Below are positions 1 to 7,353 of a stretch of 39,877 bases of DNA, piece after piece. This DNA comes from Bacteroidaceae bacterium (GTDB taxonomy: Bacteria > Bacteroidota > Bacteroidia > Bacteroidales > Bacteroidaceae). The notes below the pieces were generated by a model. It searched no databases, was not told the DNA's origin, and saw only the letters and a list, made by a program, of their open reading frames with translations. Numbering within the stretch: position 1 is the first letter of the stretch; each line of letters starts with the position of its first letter. The stretch is taken from assembly GCA_024400995.1 (NCBI GenBank), contig JAKSLU010000010.1, forward strand, positions 1 through 39,877. Direction: 5' to 3'. The translations under genes and the position numbers were made by a program.

Positions 1-13
1 AGTCGGGGCTTCG

Positions 14-53
14 TTTATAAAAAGAGGGTGTGCCAGCATTTTGACACACCCTC
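14..53 (-). terminator. Rho-independent terminator, leftward
   Basis: A 9-bp perfect stem (GAGGGTGTG at 24-32 with CACACCCTC at 45-53) encloses a 12-nt loop. Read on the minus strand it is followed by TTTTTATAAA (23 down to 14), a normal U-tract. It lies about 210 bp downstream of the VirE-type gene and probably ends that transcript. The bases between it and the gene (54-261) are A/T-rich with no ORF I can support. Confidence 0.75.
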
Positions 54-261
54 ATGACGCGTAGTGTAGGGAGTAGTGAGAGTGACAGCCTGTCACATTC
101 CTGCTATGTAAATATAACTATGACAGACTGGAGCCAAATGGGTGGAAAAGTGGAAAAATATATCAACTTGTAAATAGGAAATAGAAAATAATACACTGAG
201 TAATTATTTATTTCTGCACATTAAAAGTCCTATATTTTTTTCACTTTTCCACCCTTTATGG

Positions 262-2436
262 CTAAGGTTGTGGTTTGTCCTTGACCAGGAATACGGGTTG
301 ATTATGCTTTCTGCCCGGTATGAACCCAAGATTTTTCATAGCCTTGTTGATGCGCTGTGAGGTCAAATCACTGAATTCCATACCATAGAAGATACGTTTT
401 TTAACATTCGTTGCAGTAACCCATTTGGCTCCTGGCTCACCCTGTTGGGCGGGGATATACGCTTCCCAGATAGCCTCCTCGCAGGGGTCGCTCTCTGTGT
501 ATGGCTTGTTTACCTCTTTGAGGCGTTCCAGGTCCTTCTGGGAGAGTTGCATAGAGTAGTTGCCTGCCTTCACCTCGTGATATGCCTGAGCATATAGGCT
601 GCTATAGTCAATGGGGAACTCCTTGAAGTTGAGTGTACTCACCACATCAAGCACGAAGAAGCGGCGGCTGCCATCATCCATGGCGATACACAACTCATCG
701 TTTGTGGTGAGCGCATAGGAAGCAAGTGAGTTCAACTGCTCCTCGGCCATACCATACGGACGACGTGCTTTGCGCTTGCCGCCACTGATGATACTCTTGA
801 TCTGGTTGCCATCTGAGCGTGTTATGGTGCGTTCGTCAAGGTTGATGAGTAGCGTGCGACTGGCAGATATAGTAAAGTCCTTGTCAAACTTCTCATATGG
901 ATCAACTATACGATAGTAGTCGCGCAGTTCTGGGGGTAGCAGTTGCTCCACAAAGTAGGTTTTACCGACATTTTCGCGTCCTGTGAGGATTGGTGACAGC
1001 TGGTTCTTGTCGATGTTGCCAATAGACATAGCTACCATACGCAAAAACCATGTGCGAAACATCTGGAAGAGGAATGGAGCATCGTCAGGATTCTTCAGGT
1101 TGAGATGCATGAAGAAGTCATGAATGTAATCTTTATCCCCCTGTTTCCACTCGGGGAGACTCTCCAGATAATTCTTCATTGGGTGATAGAGTTGAGCAAA
1201 GCCGTGAGATTGGATGATGGCCTCCATTTCGGCGCGTACCACCTTCTTTTCGTGCAGCATGTACGTAAAGAGTGTATCCATATCGCGTTTGGTCATGGCA
1301 TGCCACTGACAGTAATCCTCATCATAAGGCGGTTTGAAGCGAATCTCCAACTGTGCGAGGATTTGATTGTTACGCATTTCTGCTATTTGGGCAACCTTTT
1401 CACGAACAAACTCAACGATATCGTGCTGACTGCTTGTGCCGAACTCCTCTACACGACTATATGCACTACCGATGGCGGCGCGTATCTCCTTCTCGTCAAA
1501 ATCGTCCTCCAGAATACAGTCCATGGCCCAGTCCACAACTTCTTGTTCATCCACTCCCATGCGATTGGCCTCAGAGGCAAAGGCATGGAGGTAGTTATTA
1601 CGGCCGTTATTTATATCTTTTCCGTTTTTCTTTAACTTTTGCTCTATGACATGCTGCACATTTCGCAGTTCTACATGAGCAGGCTCGGACTTCTCCTTGG
1701 ATTTTCGAGGACGGCCAGGCTTCACCTTAGGCATATGCTCCAGATCTATCTCCAGTGGCAGAGCATTCCAGTTGAAGTATGCATCGGGATCATGCGCCAG
1801 AGAGAGCGAATAGACAGGATTATTGCCTGACTCGTCGTTCTTGACGCCTGAAACCTCCTCCAGGTGTCTTGAACACTGACGCCAGACGTGTTCATAGATG
1901 CGCTTCTGCTCCCTCGTGGATTTACCTTCCATCATTTTGTTCAACTCCTCTGCACATGAGAACCAGTAAAAGACGCGAACGCCATAACCTCCAGGCGACA
2001 GAGCTGCCATGATGGTGTGCGGGTCATTGCGCAGGCGTTCCAGGACTTGTGGCAGCATCTCCTTGGGGACTTGATCCAGATCTCCTCCAAAAAAAGGTGT
2101 ATAGGACACTATGTTCTCCTGTTTCTTTCCACCCTCGAGTAGAGCAGCAGGAAATACAACGGGGAGATTATGCTTATATCGGTCAGCCTCTTTTTTTGAG
2201 CGAAGAACGTCAACGTTCTCACGGAGCAGCTTCTTGTATCTGCGATGCTGCTCAGTATTCCTTTTGACCTCCTCGTTCTTTAGGACAATCCCTTCGATAC
2301 CTGCAAAAAGCATCGTGGCGGGATTGTTGTCATAGAAGTTGCTTGCAAAAGAAATCAATATCCTTTCACGGATTTCATCAAGCGAGAAAAGAGATGAGGA
2401 ATCATCTCCCCTTGTAATAATGAATTGAAAATTCAT
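262..2436 (-). CDS. VirE/VapE-type primase-helicase-like protein of a mobile element
   Basis: A 724-residue protein of the Bacteroidales VirE_N plus VirE (VapE-like P-loop) type, usually carried by phages, islands and conjugative elements. Residues about 105-160 (FFGGDLDQ, then SPGGYGVRVF) resemble the BT4734/VirE N-terminal primase-like domain. Residues about 275-330 look like the helical PriCT-like segment. The ATPase domain carries Walker A GRENVGKT at 486-493, Walker B-like LLINLDE at 529-535 and an Arg pair (SRRFFVLD) near 591. The C-terminal 70 residues form a probable winged-helix tail. The role is inferred to be replication or maintenance of a mobile element. No integrase or other element gene is visible on the left, so the element either extends outside the window or is decayed. 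The next genes to the right are phage debris. Start chosen: the only early ATG, with a promoter and leader upstream. Confidence 0.85.
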   Translation of the reverse strand: MNFQFIITRGDDSSSLFSLDEIRERILISFASNFYDNNPATMLFAGIEGIVLKNEEVKRNTEQHRRYKKLLRENVDVLRSKKEADRYKHNLPVVFPAALLEGGKKQENIVSYTPFFGGDLDQVPKEMLPQVLERLRNDPHTIMAALSPGGYGVRVFYWFSCAEELNKMMEGKSTREQKRIYEHVWRQCSRHLEEVSGVKNDESGNNPVYSLSLAHDPDAYFNWNALPLEIDLEHMPKVKPGRPRKSKEKSEPAHVELRNVQHVIEQKLKKNGKDINNGRNNYLHAFASEANRMGVDEQEVVDWAMDCILEDDFDEKEIRAAIGSAYSRVEEFGTSSQHDIVEFVREKVAQIAEMRNNQILAQLEIRFKPPYDEDYCQWHAMTKRDMDTLFTYMLHEKKVVRAEMEAIIQSHGFAQLYHPMKNYLESLPEWKQGDKDYIHDFFMHLNLKNPDDAPFLFQMFRTWFLRMVAMSIGNIDKNQLSPILTGRENVGKTYFVEQLLPPELRDYYRIVDPYEKFDKDFTISASRTLLINLDERTITRSDGNQIKSIISGGKRKARRPYGMAEEQLNSLASYALTTNDELCIAMDDGSRRFFVLDVVSTLNFKEFPIDYSSLYAQAYHEVKAGNYSMQLSQKDLERLKEVNKPYTESDPCEEAIWEAYIPAQQGEPGAKWVTATNVKKRIFYGMEFSDLTSQRINKAMKNLGFIPGRKHNQPVFLVKDKPQP

Positions 2437-2452
2437 AGTTATTTAAATTATA

Positions 2453-2472
2453 TTAGGGTATTAGCACCCTAA
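2453..2472. promoter_or_regulatory. Perfect inverted repeat in the leader of the VirE-type gene
   Basis: TTAGGGTATTAGCACCCTAA is a 7-bp perfect stem with a 6-nt loop, 16 bp upstream of the ATG of the VirE-type gene and inside its predicted transcript. It has no U-tract, so an operator or a translation-affecting hairpin is more likely than a terminator. Function is inferred. Confidence 0.45.
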
Positions 2473-2626
2473 AAAGTTAAATATTTCGATCTGCAGAAAA
2501 GAAAGCAAAACACACCGATTCCCTCTAACGCTGTTTTTAAGCTAAATTTCGATTGCTTGGTGCGTTTTGGCTATTCTTTCCCTCTAATGAACAGAAGCCA
2601 CAAAAGGGCTTTTCTAAATTCAAGTG

Positions 2627-2658
2627 CAAAATTACAAATTTATCGTAATACCACCAAA
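2627..2658 (-). promoter_or_regulatory. Bacteroidetes-type promoter for the VirE-type gene
   Basis: On the minus strand TTTG (2658-2655), a 20-bp spacer and TAATTTTG (2634-2627) match the phylum consensus. Transcription would start near 2620, leaving a leader of about 185 nt. That leader includes two direct TTCCCTCTAA copies (near 2518 and 2577) and the hairpin at 2453-2472. Confidence 0.65.
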
Positions 2659-2833
2659 CGTTTTGATTAACATTTTTGATGTAAAAATGCTAAAAGTTTT
2701 TCTTTTTATTCAACTTTCTTTCGATAAGCTCATGTCAACTATCTATATTTATGTGTTTTAGCTCTCCATTTCGGGTAACTTTGCAAAATCAAACTTCCGC
2801 GTTTACATTTGTTATTTGCAAATAACCAAACAA

Positions 2834-2980
2834 CTACTTGACCAGCTCGGCATTCATGGCCGATACATTCTTGATCGAGCTTGCATCCAGCGGGGCAGAA
2901 TATTCAAAAACAGCAAAGTTCGCATAGTTAAGCGGGTTTTGCTTGGTAGGAAAGGAGATAATAACTAACTTTGCAGGCGA
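2834..2980 (-). pseudogene. C-terminal fragment of an unidentified protein
   Basis: On the minus strand 48 codons stay open from just after a TAA (2983-2981) to a TAG at 2836-2834. They give a protein-like sequence (KLVIISFPTKQNPLNYANF, then VFEYSAPLDASSIKN, ending AELVK). It has no start codon and no upstream continuation, so it looks like the 3' end of a broken gene, fitting the phage debris on its right. I do not recognise the family. A promoter-like motif on the other strand overlaps it, so some of the similarity to coding sequence could be chance. Confidence 0.4.
2943..2973 (+). promoter_or_regulatory. Bacteroidetes-type promoter upstream of small ORFs
   Basis: TTG (2943-2945), a 20-bp spacer and TAACTTTG (2966-2973) match the consensus. 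A start site near 2980 would precede an 18-codon ORF (2988-3044, reading MTLEELRTKKSEVEASSL) and then the 70-residue ORF at 3064. A second TAACTTTG at 2776-2783 has no good -33 partner. Confidence 0.5.
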
Positions 2981-2987
2981 TTATATT

Positions 2988-3044
2988 ATGACACTTGAAG
3001 AATTGAGAACAAAGAAAAGTGAAGTTGAGGCAAGTTCACTTTGA
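2988..3044 (+). CDS. Possible 18-residue leader peptide or truncated small ORF
   Basis: ATG at 2988 follows the promoter at 2943-2973 and encodes MTLEELRTKKSEVEASSL before TGA. The start resembles a helical phage-type small protein that stops early, so it may be a truncated remnant rather than a working peptide. It ends 19 bp before the ATG of the next ORF. Support is only position and composition. Confidence 0.2.
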   Translation: MTLEELRTKKSEVEASSL

Positions 3045-3063
3045 TTTATTTTGAATTGCAGCC

Positions 3064-3276
3064 ATGAAAGAATTTGATTTTACAGACCCAAGGAACAGCG
3101 ATATGTATGACCCATTCCCAAAGGGATGCGAGGTCGGCATTACGCACACCGACAGCATCTGCATGAGGTGCAAGAATTTTACACGAAACAATGCAGGGCG
3201 CGCGTTTTGTTCTGTTTTATCCGAAAGAGAGTATTCTCGTGTTTTTATGTCATGCGGCTCATTTTTGAGTAAATGA
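3064..3276 (+). CDS. Small Cys-rich hypothetical protein, probably phage-derived
   Basis: A 70-residue ORF with five cysteines (C23 in KGCEVG, CMRC at 34-37, C49, C64), a spacing that could bind a metal ion but matches no family I can name. It follows a promoter and a very short ORF on the same strand. Its last 18 bp overlap, tail to tail, the remnant phage head gene on the other strand. That overlap and the surrounding debris suggest the locus is decaying. Composition is less C/G-rich at third positions than the housekeeping genes, consistent with transfer. Function unknown. Confidence 0.45.
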   Translation: MKEFDFTDPRNSDMYDPFPKGCEVGITHTDSICMRCKNFTRNNAGRAFCSVLSEREYSRVFMSCGSFLSK

Positions 3277-3501
3277 CATTTTTATAGCTACCTTATCTAA
3301 ATCCCTGTCGTAATATGCACCAAGTATTGTGGCAGGGATATTTCTTGCGAAATCCTCGCCATCGGCCATAGCGTCCCAGTACTTGACGCGCTCCTTCTCG
3401 CTGGCGGTGATGGCGGTCGCAAAGCAGCGGCAGAACGGATGCCAGCCAGTCCACTTGAAGTCCTTGGGGTAACGGCCTTGCAGGGTATCGCAGGTGGTCA
3501 C
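3259..3501 (-). pseudogene. C-terminal remnant of a phage Mu F-like head morphogenesis protein
   Basis: About 80 codons read CDTLQGRYPKDFKWTGWHP, then FCRCFATAITASE and on to a TGA at 3261-3259. The W-T-G-W-H-P-x-C-R-C signature with a preceding Cys is characteristic of phage minor head (SPP1 gp7/Mu gpF) C-terminal domains. The reading frame continues to the right only as an unrelated shadow of the transposase gene, so about three quarters of the head gene is missing. The break falls where the transposase ends (stop at 3500-3498), placing the junction within a few bases of 3501. I infer that the transposase module inserted into, or recombined with, prophage DNA here. Confidence 0.65.
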
Positions 3502-4628
3502 ATCCCGCAGATTACCTCGGCCAGAGTGTTGAGGTTGTGGAACTGGGAATAGTCGCTGGCAGAGGGGATGCCGTTGACATCGCCCAGAGAGGCGGCATCC
3601 CATGGGGCGATGATGAGCAATCGGCCCTGGATACAGGCGTCGAAACGCTGCTGCTCAGGTTTCCAGTAGGGGCCGATGGGCTCTTTCTGCAGGTGAATGA
3701 GCGGCAGACCACGCTCCAGGGCCATATTCTTCACACGTTTCTCGCCCTCAGAAATGCCGGGGGTGACCAGCACGGTGGCTCCTGCCATAGCGGCGAGGTA
3801 GTGGCCGTTGCCCTGATTGCGAAAGGCTGTGGTGGTGTGATAGGGCACACGCGTAACGAAGGCCTCCTCCTGTTCTGCCGACAATGACAGGTGCACATAA
3901 CCATACTGCTGTCGCTCCTCGGCGGTGAGCCCAGAGAGGCGCGCCTTGCGATGACAGAACACCTGCTGCTTACGCGCCCAGCCCAGAAGGAAGAGGTTGC
4001 CGAAAGCAGCATAGGAGCGCCCATTGATGACGACATTAAGGCTCCGCTGCATAAACTGCGGGTGGAGGCGGCGCACGATGGCGCGGCGAGGGTTGTCGGC
4101 CACATAAGCCTCCATGCGGCGGAGGTGCTCGGCATCGAGGCAGATGGTGTCGTCGTAGTCGTCGTCAAAGAGCGGGCGTTCCACCAGCGGGCGGGTGCTA
4201 TAGTAGGCATGGCGGCGCTCTTTGCTCATATGACGTATCATCGTGGCCGTGCACGGCGGCTGTACATACCCCGTCACCTCGCGACGCCAGCGGCTGGTGC
4301 ACACACTCTTGAAGGCATTGATAATGGTACCTACGCTGATATCCATCCGCCTATTTACCACAATCACCCCATGCCAATGATCGGGCATACATACCTGACA
4401 GCGGATATCGATATCTCTACCCTTGGCGCGCTGGAGAACAGCGGTTCTTGCCCACTCCTCCTCTACTATACGACCCGTATCGGTTGGCAGTACCTGCGGA
4501 TGGTCGCTGCTATCTCCCAGAGAGGAAAGACGCCTCTCGCGTCCCGCCACAACAAGTGTGATGAGATACGCTCCTGCCTCGTAGTAATCATGGCCAGGAT
4601 TGTGGGGGCGATAGCTGCTACTAATCAT
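3498..4628 (-). CDS. REP-associated (Y1/RAYT) transposase with extra C-terminal domain
   Basis: 376 residues from the ATG at 4628. Residues 1-200 are a Y1 (HUH) transposase of the REP-associated type: opening SYRPHNPGHDYY, metal-binding HxH in MPDHWHG (H84, H86) and the probable catalytic tyrosine in YVADNPRRAI (Y175). These enzymes nick single-stranded palindromic DNA. Residues about 205-376 form a second domain (FGNLFLLGW, VTPGISEGEKRVKNMALERG, APWDA) resembling Rossmann-like DprA/SLOG folds, as in other Bacteroidetes RAYT proteins; that assignment is tentative. The TTG at 4640 is unlikely as a start because it lies inside the promoter. The stop codon sits at the boundary with the phage head fragment. 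Palindromic repeats 150 bp upstream may be its substrates. Confidence 0.8.
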   Translation of the reverse strand: MISSSYRPHNPGHDYYEAGAYLITLVVAGRERRLSSLGDSSDHPQVLPTDTGRIVEEEWARTAVLQRAKGRDIDIRCQVCMPDHWHGVIVVNRRMDISVGTIINAFKSVCTSRWRREVTGYVQPPCTATMIRHMSKERRHAYYSTRPLVERPLFDDDYDDTICLDAEHLRRMEAYVADNPRRAIVRRLHPQFMQRSLNVVINGRSYAAFGNLFLLGWARKQQVFCHRKARLSGLTAEERQQYGYVHLSLSAEQEEAFVTRVPYHTTTAFRNQGNGHYLAAMAGATVLVTPGISEGEKRVKNMALERGLPLIHLQKEPIGPYWKPEQQRFDACIQGRLLIIAPWDAASLGDVNGIPSASDYSQFHNLNTLAEVICGM

Positions 4629-4637
4629 TTCTGCCCG

Positions 4638-4645
4638 CAAAGTTA
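4638..4645 (-). promoter_or_regulatory. -7 box of the RAYT transposase gene
   Basis: TAACTTTG on the minus strand, 10 bp upstream of the ATG at 4628. The -33 partner is weak. If used, the mRNA would have almost no 5' leader. Confidence 0.5.
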
Positions 4646-4773
4646 CGAAAAAGAAATGAGAGAAGGAAATATATAATGAGCAAATGTGTGAATTGGCAAA
4701 TGTGCAAAAGTCTGTAGTCTCTGTCTTATTTCTGCAGTCCGCTGTCTCGGCCTTTTATTGTACAATTTATGAA

Positions 4774-4867
4774 AATTCGTGTTCAAGTCAAAAGCACCGA
4801 AGGTGCCAATATGATGCCTGCTGCTCTACACGAATTGTCGCGAATGAACCACGAATTGTCGCAAATA
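4774..4867. repeat. Composite palindromic repeat (ATTCGTG family), copy A
   Basis: AATTCGTG (4775-4782) and CACGAATT (4829-4836) face each other around a segment with TTCAAGTCAAAAGCACC and its hairpin GCACCgaaGGTGC. The tail then repeats: CACGAATTGTCGCGAATG and CACGAATTGTC. The same modules recur at 35716-35784, where the head is inverted relative to the tail compared with this copy. The element lies between the divergent RAYT and HU-like genes. The rest of the 4629-5108 gap holds a promoter and no other gene I can support. Confidence 0.7.
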
Positions 4868-4929
4868 ACTCTCTGAGTAATAGCAGGTGTAAAAAGTTGC
4901 AGTTTGAGTAAAAAAAGAAGCCGGAAAAC

Positions 4930-4960
4930 TTGCGTATGTCAGAAAAAAGTCGTATCTTTG
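4930..4960 (+). promoter_or_regulatory. Bacteroidetes-type promoter of the HU-like gene
   Basis: TTG (4930-4932), a 20-bp spacer and TATCTTTG (4953-4960). The start site would be near 4967, giving a leader of about 140 nt before ATG 5109. The leader is G/C-rich; I see no known riboswitch in it. Confidence 0.7.
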
Positions 4961-5108
4961 CAGTGTAGAAAATGGAAATATACGGGGCGCGATGGAGCCC
5001 GTTTCCCTCCCATCTTTCAGTACCGGATTATCCCTCTTTGCATGTCGGCGCAGTAGCCATCGATGCTGCGAAATACCAAATCCCATACCGACGATGGGTG
5101 CGCACTCT

Positions 5109-5492
5109 ATGAAGTACGTTCTCAAAGAGGGCAAAGACCCTCGCTCCGAGCAGTCCATCTTCTATGCCATGGCTGCCCCCGTCACCACCATCAAGCTCAA
5201 CACCCTGGCTCAGGAGATTAGCCGCGAGTGTACCGTGACGCCCCACGACATCCGCGCCGTCATCTCTGCCATGGAGGAGAAGATCATCGGCCACCTGCAG
5301 AACGGCCAGTCCGTACGTCTGGGTCTGCTCGGCTCGTTCTGCCCCACCATCAAGAGCAAGAGCGCCAAGAGCCTGCTGGAGTTCACGAACGCCAACATCA
5401 CCCACGTGGGTGTGGCCTTCCGTCCCAGCAGCACCATGCGCTACGAGCTCTCTCCCAGCAACCCCAATATCGAGTTCACCCGCGAGGGGTAG
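5109..5492 (+). CDS. HU-family DNA-binding protein (Bacteroidales HU-like)
   Basis: 127 residues from the ATG at 5109 (MKYVLKEGKDPRSEQSIFYA). It has the pattern of Bacteroidales HU/IHF-related proteins: an N-terminal strand region, helices with TLAQEISRECTVTPHD, then the HU core LQNGQSVRLGLLGSF, and a C-terminal arm (GVAFRPSSTMRYEL). Expected to bind DNA non-specifically as a small nucleoid protein. The frame stays open upstream to 4992, but that extension is Cys/Pro/Ser-rich and unlike the family. The ATG at 5094 (five residues longer) is an alternative start. It has its own promoter and a terminator about 70 bp downstream, so it is probably monocistronic. Confidence 0.82.
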   Translation: MKYVLKEGKDPRSEQSIFYAMAAPVTTIKLNTLAQEISRECTVTPHDIRAVISAMEEKIIGHLQNGQSVRLGLLGSFCPTIKSKSAKSLLEFTNANITHVGVAFRPSSTMRYELSPSNPNIEFTREG

Positions 5493-5494
5493 GG

Positions 5495-5535
5495 TTTGAG
5501 TTCTTGAGGTTTTGAGTTCTTAAGTTCTTGAGGTT
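5495..5535 (+). repeat. Short tandem GAGTTCTTGAGGTT repeats
   Basis: Three imperfect tandem copies of a TTGAGTTCTTGAGGTT-like unit directly after the HU-like stop codon and before its terminator. Low-complexity intergenic repeat. Confidence 0.6.
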
Positions 5536-5563
5536 GGCGCTAAGGCCTGAGCTCTAAGAACCT

Positions 5564-5601
5564 GCTCCGGCATTCGTAAGGAATGTCGGAGCTTGCTTTT
5601 T
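5564..5601 (+). terminator. Rho-independent terminator of the HU-like gene
   Basis: GCTCCGGCATTC (5564-5575) pairs with GAATGTCGGAGC (5581-5592), 12 bp with one G-T, loop GTAAG, followed by TTGCTTTTT. Confidence 0.85.
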
Positions 5602-5623
5602 AACAAAAAGTACGCGCGAGATG

Positions 5624-5655
5624 TTTGGTCATGTCGCAAATATTGTGTAAATTTG
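5624..5655 (+). promoter_or_regulatory. Bacteroidetes-type promoter of the muramidase-ispE operon
   Basis: TTTG (5624-5627), a 20-bp spacer and TAAATTTG (5648-5655). The expected start site (about 5661) coincides with the ATG of the muramidase gene, so the mRNA may be leaderless. Confidence 0.7.
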
Positions 5656-5660
5656 CAGTC

Positions 5661-6482
5661 ATGAACAAAACAATGCGTCAGCTCCTCATACTCATATTCT
5701 TGACTACAGCGACACTCTACAACATGAGTGCCGAACCAAGGGACAAAAAGCACGCCACCTCCATGCTCCCCTCCCCAAGTATGATGTTCCCCGACCACCT
5801 ACCTAAAAAGGCAGCTACCGATCGTGCGCCTGAACATATAGAGTTCTTCGCCCTCTCCATTGCCCCCCGCCCCCTATACCATGCCACAGGACGCGAAGGA
5901 CTGGATGTGAGTCACTATCAGGGCAACATCGACTGGAAGCGCGTGGCCCAAGAGGGCAACGTGAGCTATGCCTACATCAAGTGCAGCGAGGGTGCTACCA
6001 TCCAGGATAGTCACTACCAGCGTAACATCGTGGGAGCCAAGGAGGCTGGCCTTCCCGTGGGGGTCTATCACTTTTATCGCACCACCTCCTCACCCGCAGA
6101 CCAACTGGCCAACATGACCAGTATGGCTCGCCGTGAACACATGGACCTCGTGCCCATCGTTGATATGGAACACCGAGGAAAGGAGAGTATTGAGAACTTT
6201 CAGCAGAACCTGCGCATATTTGTGGAGTCCGTAGATCGGTACTATGGCAAGCGTCCTATGCTCTACACAGGTCAGAACTTTTACAACCGCTATCTTGTGG
6301 GCCTCTTTCCTGAACACTCATGGATGATAGCCAAATACATCGAGGAGCCCCCACTACTGAATGACAATCTGGACTATGCCATCTGGCAGTTCTCCTCCAA
6401 GTCACGCATCCCTGGCATCAATGGCCATGTGGACCGCTCCCGCCTTATGGAGGGCCACACTCTGGACGAAATCGCACTCTAA
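5661..6482 (+). CDS. GH25 muramidase (lysozyme), exported
   Basis: 273 residues from ATG 5661. A signal peptide (MNKTMRQLLILIFLTTATLY) precedes a linker and a GH25 domain. Visible family motifs are GLDVSHYQGNIDW (Asp82), YAYIKCSEG, GVYHFYR and the acidic pair in VPIVDMEH (Asp168, Glu170), which match the GH25 active site. GH25 enzymes cleave the beta-1,4 bond between N-acetylmuramic acid and N-acetylglucosamine in peptidoglycan. Expected to act in the periplasm or outside the cell, in wall turnover. The frame is open 12 codons further upstream, but that stretch contains the promoter, so the later ATG is the start. ispE begins 2 bp after the stop, so the two are very probably cotranscribed. 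Confidence 0.88.
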   Translation: MNKTMRQLLILIFLTTATLYNMSAEPRDKKHATSMLPSPSMMFPDHLPKKAATDRAPEHIEFFALSIAPRPLYHATGREGLDVSHYQGNIDWKRVAQEGNVSYAYIKCSEGATIQDSHYQRNIVGAKEAGLPVGVYHFYRTTSSPADQLANMTSMARREHMDLVPIVDMEHRGKESIENFQQNLRIFVESVDRYYGKRPMLYTGQNFYNRYLVGLFPEHSWMIAKYIEEPPLLNDNLDYAIWQFSSKSRIPGINGHVDRSRLMEGHTLDEIAL

Positions 6483-6484
6483 CT

Positions 6485-7321
6485 ATGGTCACACACCCTA
6501 TATGCAAGGTCAACATTGGCCTGTACGTCACCGCCAGGAGATCCGACGGTATGCACGAACTGAGCACTGTATTTTTGCCCGTCAGACTCACCGATGCCCT
6601 GGAGATAGTTCCGCTCGACGAGACCTACAAGGAGGACGTTTTTCACCTCACCGGCACTAAACTCCCAGGCGGCGAAGGTCAGGACAACCTCGTCATGCGC
6701 ACCATCAGCGCCACACGTCAGGACTACCCCCAGATACCCTATGTCGAAGTATGGCTCCACAAGAGCATACCTACAGGCGCTGGACTCGGAGGTGGTAGCA
6801 GCGATGCAGCCTATGCCCTGCGCATGCTCAATGACATGTTCGACCTCAAGATCAGCGACGAGGAGGCCAACGAGAGGCTGGCCCAGTTGGGAGCCGACTG
6901 CGCCTTCTTCTGGAAGGCACGCCCCGCCTACGCCGAGGGTATCGGTGAGGAGCTGCAGGAGATGGACATTCCTCGCCTCAAGGGCTACACCATCGTGCTC
7001 ATCAAGCCGCCCTTTGGTGTCAGCACACGCGAGGCCTTTGGAGGCATACAGCCCCAGCAGCCTCAGCACCCACTGCGTCAGGCCATACTGGCCCCCGTGG
7101 AGGAGTGGCGCGGGACCATCAGCAACGACTTTGAGCGCACCGTGTTCCCTCTGCATCCAGAGCTCGCCGCCATCAAGCAGACCCTCTACGACATCGGCGC
7201 CGTATATGCCCAGATGAGTGGCAGCGGCAGCACGGTTCTCGCCCTCTTCGACCACATGCCTGATTGTAACCTGAACAAGATTTTTCCTAAGGACTACTTC
7301 ATCCACACATCGGAGCTGTAA
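6485..7321 (+). CDS. ispE: 4-diphosphocytidyl-2-C-methyl-D-erythritol kinase
   Basis: 278 residues, full length for IspE. This GHMP kinase phosphorylates CDP-methylerythritol in the MEP pathway of isoprenoid synthesis. Motif 1 is CKVNIGLYV (Lys8) followed by RRSDGMHEL; the ATP loop is PTGAGLGGGSSDAA (96-109); the C-terminal motif is QMSGSGSTVLALF. All three GHMP motifs are present, so it should be active. The ATG at 6485 is 2 bp after the muramidase stop. The last part of the gap to the tRNA genes holds a strong hairpin. Confidence 0.95.
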   Translation: MVTHPICKVNIGLYVTARRSDGMHELSTVFLPVRLTDALEIVPLDETYKEDVFHLTGTKLPGGEGQDNLVMRTISATRQDYPQIPYVEVWLHKSIPTGAGLGGGSSDAAYALRMLNDMFDLKISDEEANERLAQLGADCAFFWKARPAYAEGIGEELQEMDIPRLKGYTIVLIKPPFGVSTREAFGGIQPQQPQHPLRQAILAPVEEWRGTISNDFERTVFPLHPELAAIKQTLYDIGAVYAQMSGSGSTVLALFDHMPDCNLNKIFPKDYFIHTSEL

Positions 7322-7353
7322 CTCACTCTGCACCAAATACTACCCGCATACAG

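Noticed and set aside
4992-5108. N-terminal extension of the HU-like protein
   Set aside because: The 39 extra residues are Pro/Ser/Cys-rich and unlike the family; the ATG at 5109 gives the expected N-terminus.
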